The notes under the pieces: model-generated
What the model saw: the letters and a program-made list of their open reading frames with translations, nothing else
What the model was told of the DNA's origin: nothing
Database searches by the model: none
Made by a program: the position numbers and the translations under genes
Shown here: positions 25,101-33,171 of the stretch, one piece after another
Layout of the letters: every line of letters starts with the position of its first letter
How positions within the stretch are numbered: position 1 is the stretch's first letter
From: Euleptes europaea
Lineage: Eukaryota; Chordata; Lepidosauria; Squamata; Sphaerodactylidae
Direction of reading: 5' to 3'
DNA: 64,000 nucleotides
NCBI RefSeq assembly: GCF_029931775.1
Contig: NC_079316.1
Location: forward strand, 66,590,064-66,654,063

Positions 25101-28100
25101 TTTTCCTATAAAACTTCCTCTGCTGTCTTTCATCTTGTCTATTCAGTGTTGGCAGGAGGAGGAGGAGTTTTTTATATACCAACTTTCTCTACCACTTAAG
25201 GGAGACTCAAACCGGCTTACAATCACCTTTCCTTCCCCTCCCCACAACAGACACCCTGTGAGGTAGGTGAGGCTGAGAGAGCTTTAACAGAGCTGTAACT
25301 TGCCCAAGGTCATCCAGTTGGCTTCGTGTGTAGGAGTGGGGAAACAAATCCAGTTCACCAGATTAGCATCCGCCACTCATGTGGAGGAATGGGAAATTAA
25401 ACCCGGTTTTCCAGACGAGCGTCAATCACTCCAAACCACCGCTCTTAACCACTATGCCATGCATAGCACTGGGAAAGACTGCTGCCTCCTATATTATCCA
25501 GTATGTCAGTCTAGTTCCTGTTGCCAAGCCCTGCTCTCTGTGCCCCTGCCTATAGAGGTGAGGCAGACGGCTACTACTTTATAGAATACATTAAGCTCTA
25601 GTAATGTTGCGAGACCCTAAGACCTTTAAGAATTGTACAGAAATGCAATTCCCATGAAGTGATATGACTTATATGGCTTCTCCTGTCAGCATTATGATAG
25701 AAACCCCTGGTGAAATTTCCCTTTCCAGGCAACATTCAGGGCCTGGACCTGGATGCATTAGACCCAGATCAGGCAAACACAGTACAGATATCAGAGGTTC
25801 AGGGATGTGTAAAACTCCGATTCTTGCTGCTTGCTCTTCTCAGCATCTTTCACACTGGAATTTTAGATGATTGATTAAAGAACTTTTAACTATCTTTAAG
25901 ATTTGATTATTTCTTTTGTTTTATTATTGATGTGTAGAAGTCTAACACAATGATATATGGAAGCACCTCATTTTCATTTGGATTTAACTTTTGATCTTCT
26001 GGTGGAAGTATTGACAGCTTTGGTTGCTCTGTCACAGGAAGCTACTTATTCTTTTTTGGATGATGATAAGTAGGAAAAATTGACCCAGAGCAACTACTGT
26101 TAGAGTAAACAGCTTCCTAGATTTTTGCTTTGTTTGGTTTATTACTAGAATATCTGATGTTACAATAGCAATTTTAGCCTAGTTACTACTAACTGAGAAG
26201 AAAACGTCTCCTGCAAGTAGCATAAATTAATACTGTTGAAAAGTAGTAGCAGTAATTCACAGATTAGAAGAGAAATGCCAAAACTATCCTGTGGTTTCTT
26301 GATTGTAATCCACAGATCTTTTTATGATTGGATATTACAATTTTTTTAAAATAACCTCTACTTTTGCATACTTTTGTTCAAATGCAAGTTTTACCCCCCA
26401 CTGCCCTGGACAGTCACTATACATTACTCAAACTTACATTTAATGCAACAGATTTATACAGTAGAATATTTTTCAGGAAAATGTATTATTTGGGTTGAAG
26501 CACACTTTTTTTCATGGACATTATTGAGCAACCTTGTGTTTGTATGCAGTAAGGTTTTGACAAAATGTATTGAAAAATACCCTTTTTTGTATTAAAATGT
26601 ATATATTTATTCTAAACAACAATATTTTCTAGGATAATATTACTATATAGGCATACAGATATGCAGAAAGATTTTTTTCTTGTTCATCCCACATTTAAAA
26701 AATATTTCGCAGGATTCTTGTAATTAAGCTACATTTTTATTCACACTCTATACCCACATGCCTGATATTCAAACAATACAATTCACAGTTGAGCAACACA
26801 TGAGCTACATGCACAATTACATCTGAGCTATACACTGTTTCAGATGTATGTTTTTTGTTTCATAAAATCATCCACAGTAGTAAACATCTGCATAATCACA
26901 TGATGTCAGGGCAACTGAATTACTCAAAACCAAAAGACAATTCAAAATGTGCTTTCAAATCTTCATATTTTCCAGTTTTTTTTAACTATTTTAAATATTT
27001 AGGTTTGGTAATGCCGAGATGTTTAATTATTTTTAAACACTTCCCAAAATAAAAAGAAAGTCAATCATATTTACTTCCCTTCAAAACTGATGGGACAAGG
27101 TATTGGCATCTAACATGCCTCATTCATTTCAACAGCTCTTAAATAAGATTACTTTTCTCTGGACTGGAACTTCCAGATGCAAGGTATTACACAAATACTG
27201 ATGTCAAATATATATAGTTCATGTATCATTGGTGAAGGTGCAAACTCAATGTATACAAATTTTATTCAGTTAGCGCTAACTATATATGCAACCAAGATGA
27301 AAAGTGGCTTGTTCTTCTACTTAATATTTTCAGTGAAGCTATCCACATAACATTTGTTCTTTGCATAAACTAGGAACAGTCTCGTCTGCAATTTCTGGAA
27401 GCAAAAAATGTATTAAATATATTGCAATTTCAGAATACATATTTGTTAATACATATGTTGGAATTTCTTCTTCATAATAGCTTAATAAGCCCCAATTCAT
27501 AGACTCAACAGAAGACTACACTAAAATGGCATGGTAGATGAATAGCGCTTGAATGAGCCGTTCCACATTACTACTCAGATAACCCATCTGTGAACATGCT
27601 TACACTGAAATTCCCATTCTTGTGAATGCTCAGTTTGCACAAAATATATCTCTCTGAAAGGGGTGAGGAAACAGAGATCAGGGGTCTGATGAGTCCTCTA
27701 CATGTGGACTATGTGCCCACACATGGAGTGATGCTACCTTGCAATCTAGCATCAAAAACATGTACAATTCAGTTCAAAAGGGCTTTGTCTTACACTGAGA
27801 CAGCAACATTGAGCAGCTGAAAGCAAGTCCCATTGATATCCACTGGACTTACTTGTAAGTAAAAATGTATAGGATCAGGTATGAGAACTATAGGAGCACA
27901 TCAAACAAAAGAAAAAATCTAGATATAGAACTTTGTGATGTTCTACAAATGGTTAGACCTCAGATTATCTTTTCTCAGTGCTTCCTTCCACAAAATGATC
28001 TTTGTGTAATTACATTTAATTACTATGAGCAGCTTTATCCCTTTGAACAGCAGCTCTACTAAAAATGTTAGGAAAAAGCTGATCACTTATCAGACAACTG

Positions 28101-31042
28101 ACAAGCACGACAGTGCGTGTATATTTCCATTCCATTCTTCATTCAGAAACAAGCCTATTGGCTTTCAAAACAATTTCTCATTTTGTGATCCATGATCACA
28201 AGAACATCCTTTCACTTGCAAACTCCAGCTTGGAACAAACAGCACACAATGAAAATAATTTATAAATGCACCACTAAAGAAAGAAGTTTCCCTTACTTTC
28301 CATGAAGCCAGCATCACGAGGAGTTCCAGATGCATACTTCCTTCTAGGGACTGTTGTCTCTAAAGGACAACTGGGGTTGTCCTTTGAGTGCTTGGGTTTT
28401 CTTTAAAATTATGAACCTCCACATCCTCTTTTGAACCACTGGTTTCTAGTTTTAATTATTCACATGGAGCTGCCTAATACTGAGTCAGACCACTGGTCTA
28501 TCAAGGTCAGTATTGCCTACCCTGACCAGCACCGGCTCTCCAGGGTCTCAGATGGACTTTCGTATCAACTGATACTTTTAACTGGATATGCCACAGATTG
28601 AACCTGGGACCATCTCTATAAAGAGCAGATGGTCTACCATAACCCTTCCCTGAAGCCTTGTTCAAAGAGGTGCAATTAAGTGAATGATAAATAGCAATTT
28701 GGGACATGCCAAGGATGACTGGCGTGCCAGGCGGAGTTGCAGAATCTCAATGTGCAAATGGTTCATCAGTATTGGGAAGAAAGATTTAGATTTTTTGTTT
28801 TGTTTTGGGCACCAATAAACACTTTGAAGGGCCAGAGGGGCCTGTACACCAGCAGTGGGTTGGCAGAATCCACACTTGTCACACAATTTTGTTCTGTGCC
28901 CACAGTAACAGCTGGCAGCATTAATCAGATAGGTGCGCAGTATTTTTTTAAAGGTTACAACCACACATTTTCATAATGCTGCAGTCAAGTGTGATTGTTC
29001 CAGAATATAAATTTTACACATTTCTGCCCCAACCCTTTTGTTCTCTTTTTTCATGCTGCCTAACTATTTTATACAGACTATTTACATGCTAGTTTAATTT
29101 CCCTGAGACACTAAATTAGTAACATCAGTGAAATTCTATTGGGAAACAATCTATTGCTGATTACAATCTGAACAAATGTAGCTAAAAAAATTATCAATTG
29201 AAAATATGACCAATTTGAACATCAGATTTCAAGATACTGGTAAGTATGAAAAGATCCAGAAATCAGCAAGAAGGATACTAAAGCAGTTGGAACAGATCAC
29301 ATGAGGAAAGACTGAAGATCAAAACATCTTTATCCTAGAGAAAATATTAGAGAGACAGATAACAGCATCCATATATCTGCAAAAGCTGCTATTCTAAAGC
29401 TGGAAAACATCCAGAAAAGAGCAATAATGAATAAAATTAAGATCCAAGTTCTACCACACAAATTTCATGTGAATTTCATGTTAATGTGTTTAGAATGCTA
29501 CACTTTTGGAAACATTCGGAGCCCAAAAGGTTATTGTTAATGAATTAACTTTATATCCTGAATTTAAGGCAAATGTGTATCAAAGCAGCTCACATCCATC
29601 AAAAGTCATGCTGTTCTTAAGGTTACAGAATAAAAAAGACAAGCGCATAAAGGAAGGAAAATAAAGTGAAAAGGTAGAGGAGGAAGATGAATTGTGATCA
29701 ATCCATTTTAAGCTATTACATTTCCCCATTTTGCTTATCCAGCAAATAGGAACACTAGAAATACCTATAGCTCTTTTACATAAAACTTCAAAGTGAACTT
29801 GAACTGGGGCTATTTTAAGTACGGGTATGGATTATGTGCTATATGTTGTATTACCATTTTATCTAATACAGGCAAACATAATAAACTTAAACAAATAATG
29901 TTTTCTAAACCAGAACAGTAAATTGTTATACTATTAAGAAACATTAATTCTAGACACACACATTTCTGAATGTGGAGCATCAACTGTATTTTTAAAATGC
30001 TAATTATTTCAATTGTTTCATAAATTATCATAATAAGGTGCTACTTCAAAAAAAGTATTACAAAATATCTCTATTCTGCATCAAGTTTACAATTCCCTTG
30101 AAATGCCATATAAGTAGTAATTCTGACGGGGAAGAGGAGGCGAGTCTAAATATTTAGTAAGAAGCTGTATTTTCCAAGTTTTGGGGCAGATGTTTTTTCC
30201 CCAGATGGATGCTAGCATCATGCCAAAAACACTACTGAATAGCATGTGGAGAAATTAATTTGTGTCAAGTGGGGTAGAATTTTTTCATTCCCACAGCAAT
30301 CACCTCCTTCACTAAATATTTTCTTAGATTATATTACAAAGTTGATTTTCAGATAGGCTGAGCCTCCAGAATTCTAATGGTTTATTACCATTTTTTAAAA
30401 TAAATGTACGAGGAACGAATTCCATTGAATGAACGCTCAAAGAGATATGCAGTTGATGGCAATTTGGCACCTTTTCCTGGGCGCCGAGCAGGGTTTGTTC
30501 TCATGCTCTTCCCTCATAACCAAATCCTGCAACTGCAGCAGCAGCAGTCCAGCCTCTGACTCATAAGGGAGAAAAGAGTGGGCAGATAAACACATCTGGA
30601 AGTAAAACTTTGGGCTTCCACCACACATTTCCAGATGCCTCTCATTTTCGCATGACAGCGCCAAAGGAAAAGAGGAGGGGGGAGGAGGTCTTCCTTATTT
30701 CGCAGCACCCAGCTCCAAAAAGCATGTCTAGGTACTCTCCCTGTCTCTTTCAAAAAAGAAGAAGGGGGTCTAGCAACCCGCAAGTCAGACAGTCAAACCC
30801 CAAACAGTGAGCCTTCCTCTTTCGACTGCACACTTCCTCTTGCTTTTCTGCGGCTTCAGGGGAGCAACTGAGAAGTCCCTGTGACTGTCTTCCTCAGGGA
30901 TGGGGGTGCAGAGCACAGGGCCAGCGCTACCATTAGGCGAACCAGGCGGTCGCCTAGGCTAGGGTGCAGACCTCAGAGGGGCACAGAACTGGCCCGAGGG
31001 GCACAGTTTTAAACAGATTAGTTTCTTGGAAAAAACGCAACT

Positions 31043-31117
<75 letters not shown>

Positions 31118-31841
31118 AGAAGTACCACAACAGTGCTATGGAATATAATCAATTAAAACATCTTATAAAAAGTTTTGTAGGGATGCATCAGGCTTTTATT
31201 TTTTTTTCCTGCAAGACATCTGTTTTCGAAAACTGGTTAGGTATGGGGGGGGCACTGCCAAAAAAAACAAATCGGTGGGTTCTAGATCAAGCCACGCCTG
31301 AACTGACCCCAGAAGCTAAAATGACTAAACTGAGGCTGTCGTATTTGGGTCACATTATGCGAAGACAAGAGTCACTGGAGAAGACAGTCATGCTAGGAAA
31401 AGCGGAGGGCAGCAGGAAAAGAGGAAGACCCAACAAGAGAAGGATTGACTCCATAAAGGAAGCCACAGCCTTCAATTTGCAAGATCTGAGCAAGGCTGTC
31501 CAAGACAGGACATTTTGGAGAACTTTCGTTCATAGGGTCGCCATGGGTCGGAAGCGACTTGACGGCACTTAACACACACACATGTTGGGTGGGTGGGGGG
31601 AGGGCATGAGTAGTTCGCCTTGTCTGGGGCGCAAAAAAGGCCGGCCCTGGCAGAGCTGGGCAGCAGCAGCAGCAGCCCCGGCCGAGAGGGGGCAGCCGCG
31701 CTCTCCTAAGGCAAAGGACCCGCCTCCCTCGGAGCTCCTGTAACAAGAACACCCGCGCGAGCCTCTCTCCCCCCCCCCCCCGCAGCCGTTACCTGAAGGC
31801 GGCCGTTTCCTGCTGAGGCGGGACACCGCGCGGTTGAACAT
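6956..31841 (-). CDS. RGS10: RGS10, regulator of G-protein signalling 10 (complete, 5 coding exons)
   Basis: Joining minus-strand exons 31793-31841, 19813-19931, 16132-16218, 12402-12545 and 6956-7102 gives 546 nt, or 181 residues plus a stop. That is the length of the main human isoform, and the protein is nearly colinear with it. The N-terminus [16 protein letters not shown] is identical to mammalian RGS10. The RGS domain runs from about residue 41 to 156 and includes FSEENVLFW. The family binds activated Gi-class G-alpha and speeds GTP hydrolysis. The domain cysteine reported as palmitoylated is at residue 74, and the C-terminal KRAS serine reported as a PKA target is at 176. All introns are GT-AG and all coding phases agree. 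The acidic-serine linker after exon 1 is more diverged than the domain. Neighbouring TIAL1 on the same strand matches human synteny. I see no break in the reading frame. Confidence 0.97.
7103..8883. other. RGS10 intron 4, proximal part; nothing recognised
   Basis: Intronic DNA without recognisable coding exons or well-preserved repeats, apart from short G and CCACCA runs. Confidence 0.4.
8884..9745 (-). mobile_element. CR1 LINE fragment, reverse-transcriptase region
   Basis: The minus strand near 8890-9010 reads [20 protein letters not shown] followed by [10 protein letters not shown], the RT palm and FADD catalytic motif of CR1-clade non-LTR retrotransposons. Upstream parts up to about 9745 ([11 protein letters not shown]) belong to the same ORF2. 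The coding frame is broken in many places, so this is an old, inactive copy inside RGS10 intron 4. Confidence 0.9.
9746..11357. other. RGS10 intron 4, unassigned
   Basis: No exon or repeat family recognised. Short open frames have no recognisable similarity. Confidence 0.35.
11358..11658 (-). repeat. tRNA-derived SINE, family B
   Basis: In reverse complement it starts with a GTGTAGTGGTTAAGAGCAG-like A box, then GGTTTGATTCCCCACTCC-like B box regions (here in two related modules). It ends in the TTAAGTGGTAGAGAAAG / ATATAAAAACCA / CTTCTTCTT tail. Similar copies lie at 12020, 13858, 23072, 25150, 32155 and 45893. Confidence 0.85.
12020..12192 (+). repeat. SINE family B, 3' half
   Basis: Carries the GGGCTAGTCACACTCTCTCA, CACAGGGTGTCTGTTGTGGG and CTTCTTCTTCC tail of family B. 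The tRNA-like head is missing. A 24-bp local duplication of the first segment precedes it. Confidence 0.8.
12402..12545 (-). CDS. RGS10: RGS10 coding exon 4
   Basis: Codes for residues 86-133, starting [18 protein letters not shown] and ending LMFQKLQDQ. Phase 0 on both sides; donor CAG|GTAAAG. Nearly every position matches mammalian RGS10, including the VNVEGQSRL stretch of the RGS fold. Confidence 0.96.
12690..12958 (-). repeat. Sauria-type tRNA-derived SINE
   Basis: The reverse complement starts GGTGTAGTGGTTAAGGTGTC (box A), then GGTTCAAATCCC (box B), GGTGACCTTGGGCTAGTCAC and the ACTTATGGTGACCCCGTAGG / GTCATGGCTGACTT module typical of squamate SINEs. Confidence 0.85.
12975..13280 (-). repeat. 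tRNA-derived SINE, family C
   Basis: The reverse complement has the head AGAGCGGTAAGCTGCAGTAC, a B-box-like GAGTTCGATCCCGAC, CTTCCATCCTTCCGAGGTCA, GGCACTGGCAAACCACCCCG and the terminal GGGGACCTTTACCTTTA. Other copies are at 16718, 23205, 33739 and 40215. Confidence 0.85.
13537..13735 (+). repeat. 5S-rRNA-derived SINE
   Basis: The head follows 5S rRNA: CCCGATCTTTTCAGATCTCA, AGTTGAGTGGGGTTGG, CTGATTAGTATTTCCATGGG, GAGACCACC. This includes the internal A-box and C-box promoter region. It then changes to the AGGCAGGCAATGGCAAACCA module shared with the Sauria-type SINE. This 5S head on a SINE body is the SINE3 class. Confidence 0.85.
13858..14176 (-). repeat. tRNA-derived SINE, family B
   Basis: Full-length family B copy in intron 3. 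CTTCTTCTT tail at the left end, GTGTAGTGGTTAAGAGCAGT head at the right end (reverse complement). Confidence 0.85.
14177..15119. other. RGS10 intron 3, unassigned
   Basis: No exon or repeat family recognised. Confidence 0.35.
15120..15590. other. isolated GC/CpG-rich block in RGS10 intron 3
   Basis: A 0.4-kb CpG-containing block (for example AAGCCGCGAAGAGGCC, GAAGCGCCGCCACGG) with C homopolymers at about 15268-15276 and 15369-15382, set in AT-rich intron. It overlaps several long but unrecognised open frames, which its base composition explains. It could be an internal DNA-transposon body or a small CpG island. No conserved exon was seen. Confidence 0.4.
15889..16065 (-). repeat. CR1 LINE 3' end
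   Basis: In the given strand it reads AATCACAGAATCATAGAGTT, GGAAGG and CATCTAGTCCAACCCCCTGC, the reverse complement of the CR1 3' terminus with its ATTCTATGATTCT-type tail. Confidence 0.9.
16132..16218 (-). CDS. RGS10: RGS10 coding exon 3
   Basis: Codes for residues 57-85, including [17 protein letters not shown]. This is the RGS core containing the Glu-Asn pair that contacts the G-alpha switch region in this family. Phase 0 on both sides; acceptor ccttcag, donor CAG|GTATTG. Length 87 nt. Confidence 0.96.
16415..16676. mobile_element. hAT-type nonautonomous element, one end missing
   Basis: Ends in CAAAAATGTCGGGGACCCCTG, a hAT-like terminus. The interior (GTGCCCACCTAGTGTTTTTA, AGCCATTGCATGGATGGCCC) resembles the element at 59139-59604. 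The left terminus is lost. Confidence 0.55.
16718..17018 (-). repeat. tRNA-derived SINE, family C
   Basis: Full-length diverged copy in RGS10 intron 2, with the AAAGGTAAAGG...TCCCCTGTGCAAGC end on the left (reverse orientation). Confidence 0.85.
17019..18664. other. RGS10 intron 2, mostly unassigned
   Basis: G12 homopolymer near 17069-17080, a stretch of repeated ACTAATGCTAATG-like units at about 17615-17670, and the small hairpin at 17947-17993. No exon recognised. Confidence 0.35.
17947..17993. other. 47-nt near-perfect hairpin
   Basis: Arms TTACTCTGTTTACA and TGTAAACAGAGTAA (14 bp, perfect) are followed after one mismatch by TTGC/GCAA around a 9-nt loop. It could be a miniature inverted-repeat remnant. 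It is short for a microRNA precursor. Confidence 0.6.
18665..18867 (-). repeat. tRNA-derived SINE, family A
   Basis: Reverse orientation. The left end reads ACATATGAAGCTGCCTTATA; the tRNA-like head with GGGATTGAATCTGGGACC (B box complement) and the A-box complement is at the right. Confidence 0.9.
18933..19371. mobile_element. inverted-repeat retroelement (Penelope-like candidate) with hammerhead-like core
   Basis: Flanked by an exact 15-bp duplication, ctatcccctgtatgc, at 18918-18932 and 19372-19386. Arms 18931-19038 and 19222-19328 are inverted copies at about 97% identity. The right end carries about 43 bp more than the left. A target duplication this long points to target-primed retrotransposition, not to a cut-and-paste MITE. 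Penelope-like elements are known for terminal repeats in direct or inverted order, variable duplications and hammerhead ribozymes in those repeats. No reverse-transcriptase ORF is present. The arms are still near-identical, so the insertion is fairly young. Confidence 0.6.
19131..19178 (+). ncRNA. hammerhead-ribozyme-like motif
   Basis: Core CTGATGA at 19136-19142 and GAAA at 19157-19160, separated by GGACC-TAGA-GGCC, which folds as stem II with one bulge. ACGCGTA follows, giving a very short stem III and a GTA cleavage triplet. The flanks AACCA and TGGGTT can pair as stem I. Deviations: one extra A after the CTGATGA box and an unpaired A in stem II. It lies between the inverted arms of the 18933-19371 element. 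Activity is not shown by sequence. Confidence 0.5.
19813..19931 (-). CDS. RGS10: RGS10 coding exon 2
   Basis: Completes codon 17 and codes for residues 18-56, ending in [12 protein letters not shown], the first helices of the RGS domain. The acceptor is a clean pyrimidine-rich tttttcag. The donor AGG|GTTTCT is a weak GT donor, but the phase and the jump to EFLKKEF in exon 3 match the known protein exactly. The serine-rich linker ([16 protein letters not shown]) differs from human while keeping SSHQSL. Confidence 0.95.
19932..21215. other. RGS10 intron 1, unassigned 3' part
   Basis: No repeat or exon recognised. The 166-codon open frame at 20770-21270 has no similarity that I recognise. Confidence 0.35.
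21229..21641 (-). mobile_element. 5'-truncated non-LTR retrotransposon (Vingi/I-like clade?) 3' end
   Basis: The minus strand encodes a C-terminal zinc-knuckle-like segment, [19 protein letters not shown], of the CxC...H...C type found after the reverse transcriptase in several LINE clades, then a 3' region ending TAAATAAATAAACTGAACTG. The element is flanked by 13-bp duplications tcatcataaccat at 21216-21228 and 21680-21692, together with the U2 piece at its 5' side. Clade assignment is tentative. Confidence 0.65.
21642..21681 (+). pseudogene. U2 snRNA 5' end (nt 1-40) fused to the LINE
   Basis: Forty nt starting ATCGCTTCTCAGCCTTTTGG match the vertebrate U2 snRNA 5' end at 39 of 40 positions; the difference is a G-to-A at a CpG. 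The match stops at GTAGTATC. It starts exactly at U2 nucleotide 1 where the LINE ends. It is antisense relative to the LINE and lies inside the same target duplication. Confidence 0.85.
21790..21860 (+). repeat. CR1-type tail fragment
   Basis: Short match to the end of the GGCCTTGGCTTCTG / CTGATCCAGCAAGGCTCTTC / TTATGTTCTTA repeat (plus orientation), the opposite strand of the unit at 22332. Confidence 0.6.
22332..22845 (-). repeat. CR1-related LINE 3' region
   Basis: In the given strand, AACATAAGAAAAGCCATGCT opens a 0.5-kb unit with TCAAGTCCAGGAGTCTGTTC, CCTTCCAAGTTGGCAGCCAT and CAGGGAGTTCCGCAATTC. Related copies: 33520 (short), 50484-50815 (opposite strand) and 58696-59027. The open frames over it are translated repeat. 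Confidence 0.8.
23072..23655 (+). repeat. SINE family B, interrupted by a family C SINE
   Basis: The head GCGTGGTGTAGTGGTTAAGA runs to 23204. The body resumes after 23504 with GAAGCCAGCTGGGTTAGTCA and ends at the CTTCTTCTTTT tail. Confidence 0.9.
23205..23504 (+). repeat. SINE family C inserted in family B
   Basis: Starts AGAGCCCCGTGGCGCAGG and ends ACCTTTACCTTTTTTT. Exact 13-bp duplications acacatgaagcca flank it (23192-23204 and 23505-23517). This dates family C activity after the host family B copy. Confidence 0.95.
23680..24478 (+). mobile_element. L2 LINE 3' portion
   Basis: The plus strand carries the L2 ORF2 C-terminus ([10 protein letters not shown], then [18 protein letters not shown] and VQDAVARTL) and the L2 3'UTR with the GGAAAGGCAGCACAGAAATG-like end. 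The frame is heavily interrupted. Confidence 0.85.
25150..25465 (-). repeat. tRNA-derived SINE, family B
   Basis: Reverse orientation full-length copy in RGS10 intron 1. ACTTTCTCTACCACTTAAGG at the left, GCTCTTAACCACTATGCCAT at the right. Confidence 0.9.
25466..28460. other. RGS10 intron 1, AT-rich, largely unassigned
   Basis: About 3 kb of AT-rich intron with no exon recognised. A fragment at 27818-27882 (GCAAGTCCCATTGATATCCA, ACTGGACTTACTTGTAAGTA) resembles an old amniote repeat containing an AAGTCC/GGACTT palindrome. Confidence 0.35.
28462..28645 (-). repeat. tRNA-derived SINE, family A (old copy)
   Basis: Reverse orientation. ACATGGAGCTGCCTAATACT at the left and TTGAACCTGGGACC near the right; more diverged than the copies at 32950 or 55245. 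Confidence 0.8.
28646..31040. other. RGS10 intron 1, unassigned
   Basis: No exon recognised. 29250-29480 looks like a decayed LINE stretch (GGAAAACATCCAGAAAAGAG), without a confident family. Confidence 0.35.
31045..31114. repeat. (TA)n microsatellite
   Basis: About 35 uninterrupted TA units, 0.7 kb inside intron 1 from the RGS10 start codon. Confidence 0.99.
31290..31582 (+). mobile_element. RTE-BovB LINE 3' end
   Basis: The plus strand encodes [33 protein letters not shown] and a terminal [13 protein letters not shown], the C-terminus of RTE/BovB ORF2. It ends GGTCGGAAGCGACTTGACGG followed by a CACACA tail. 5' truncated. It sits antisense in intron 1, 0.2 kb from RGS10 exon 1. Confidence 0.85.
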
Positions 31842-32150
31842 CTTCTCCCGGGCGGCGGCGAGGAGCCAGAGGCGAGAGGTCCCCGACGGGGCTCCGCTCC
31901 CGGCCCGCGCCTGCCCGGCCTTCTGGGGAGGCGGCCGCTTTGCGCTCGCGCTCTCTCTCTCTCTCTTCCCCCCCCCCCTTTCGGCGCGTCAGCCCCCTGG
32001 CGGGAGCCTCGCCGGAGCTGCAGGTTCGCCCCGCCTCGGATTTGGCGGGAAGGGGAGGCGGCGCTGGCCAATGGCGTGCCGCCTCCGACGGCGCCTGTCT
32101 CGCCCCGGCGCGTGCGGGCCAACGGCTCTTAGGGGCCTCCCCAGGCCCCT
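31640..32150 (-). promoter_or_regulatory. RGS10: CpG island and promoter region of RGS10
   Basis: A sharp jump in G+C and CpG density surrounds RGS10 exon 1 in an otherwise AT-rich window. The 5'UTR and core promoter should lie just above 31841. No TATA box is apparent, as expected for a CpG-island promoter. The island is closely bounded by repeats: a BovB tail ends at about 31580 on the intron side, and a SINE begins at about 32155 on the upstream side. The transcription start itself cannot be read. Confidence 0.7.
31793..31841 (-). CDS. RGS10: RGS10 coding exon 1 (start codon exon)
   Basis: Codes for residues 1-16 ([16 protein letters not shown]) plus one base of codon 17. The start ATG is the reverse complement of 31839-31841. 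The donor is CAG|GTAACG at 31792. The exon lies inside a CpG-rich island, which fits a housekeeping-like promoter. The basic N-terminus matches the long human isoform. I did not identify an exon for the alternative shorter human N-terminus. Confidence 0.95.
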
Positions 32151-32154
32151 CTTG

Positions 32155-32602
32155 GAAGAGGAAGAAGAGTTGGTTGTTATGGGCCGACTTTCTCTGCCCC
32201 TTAAGGGTTACCATCGCCTTCCCCTCCCCACAACAGACACCCTGTGAGGTAGGTGGGGCGTTGAGAGAGCTCTTAATAGAACTGTGACTGGCAGCAGGGT
32301 TGCCAACTGCCAGGTAGGAGCAGGAGAGCTCCTGCTAATTCAACTGAGCTCCAGCCGACAGAGATCAGATCACCTGGAGAAAAATGGCCGCTTTGGCCAT
32401 TGGACTCTATGGCATTGAAGTCCCTCCCCAAACCCCGCCCTCCTCAGGCTCCGCCCCCAAAGCCTCCCGCCGGGGGCGAAGAGGGACCTGGCAACCCTAA
32501 GCCCAAGGTCACCCAGCTGGCTTCATGTGGAGGAGTGGGGAATCAAACCCGGCTCTCCAGATCAGACTCTACCACTCCAAACCACCGCTCTCTCTGGCTC
32601 TC
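32155..32602 (-). repeat. SINE family B, interrupted by a hAT MITE
   Basis: The tail half AGAAGAGTTGGTTGTTATGG runs to about 32294 and the rest resumes at 32500 (CCCAAGGTCACCCAGCTGGC, then CTCCAAACCACCGCTCT). It lies just upstream of the RGS10 CpG island. Confidence 0.85.
32295..32499 (-). mobile_element. hAT MITE, AGGGTTGCCA family, nested in SINE
   Basis: Terminal CAGGGTTGCCAACT and GACCTGGCAACCCTA enclose the family interior (AATGGCCGCTTTGGCCATTG, CTCCCCAAACCCCGCCCTCC). Reverse orientation to the copy at 41259. Confidence 0.85.
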
Positions 32603-32604
32603 TC

Positions 32605-32790
32605 TGCCACTGGTGGGAGGTTTTGGGGCGGATCCTAAGAGGGCGGGGTTTGGGGAGGGGAGGGACTTCAATGCCATAGAGTCCAATGGCCAAAGTGGCT
32701 ATTTTCTCCAGGTTAACTGATCTCTATCGGCTGGAGATCAGTTGTAATGGCAAGTGATCTCCAGCTAGTACCTGGAGGTTGGCAACCCTA
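32605..32790 (+). mobile_element. hAT MITE, AGGGTTGCCA family, 5' truncated
   Basis: Begins in GTGGGAGGTTTTGGGGCGGA and ends GGAGGTTGGCAACCCTA. Plus orientation, only 0.1 kb from an inverted copy at 32295-32499. Confidence 0.8.
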
Positions 32791-32949
32791 ATTGCGCTTG
32801 CCTGTTGAGAGGTCCTTGTAGTTTATGGCCTGTGCAAGCTACCCCCAGGGTACCAGCTTATTTCATGGGCATTCTGAATTGTCAAGAAGAAGGCTCATCA
32901 CTCTTCAGCGTCAGAGGAGCTGCATCAGGCAATTAAAAAAAGCACTTTG

Positions 32950-33170
32950 CTTAGCTGAGGGGAGGGGCCGTGGCTCAGTGGGAGAGCATCTGCTTGGTCA
33001 TGCAGAAGGTCCCAGGTTCAATCCCCATCATCTCCAGTTAAAGGGACTAGGCAAGTAGGTGATGTGAAAGATCTCAGCCTGAGACCCTGGGGAGCCGCTG
33101 CCAGTCTGAGTAGACAATACTGACTTTGATGGGCCAAGGGTCTGATTCAGTAGAAGGCAGCTTTATGTGT
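32950..33170 (+). repeat. tRNA-derived SINE, family A (full length)
   Basis: Head GGGGCCGTGGCTCAGTGGGA (box A), GGTTCAATCCCC (box B), tRNA-unrelated body, TTCAGTAGAAGGCAGC and TTTATGTGTTCA end. Best reference copy in the window. Confidence 0.92.
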
Positions 33171-33171
33171 T

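Noticed and set aside
31706-32247. 130-140 codon frames upstream of RGS10 exon 1
   Set aside because: Explained by CpG-island composition. Only the short MFNRAVSRL part is a real exon.
32950-33030. Functional tRNA gene
   Set aside because: A and B boxes are present, but they belong to a SINE head followed by the conserved SINE body and do not fold as a complete tRNA.
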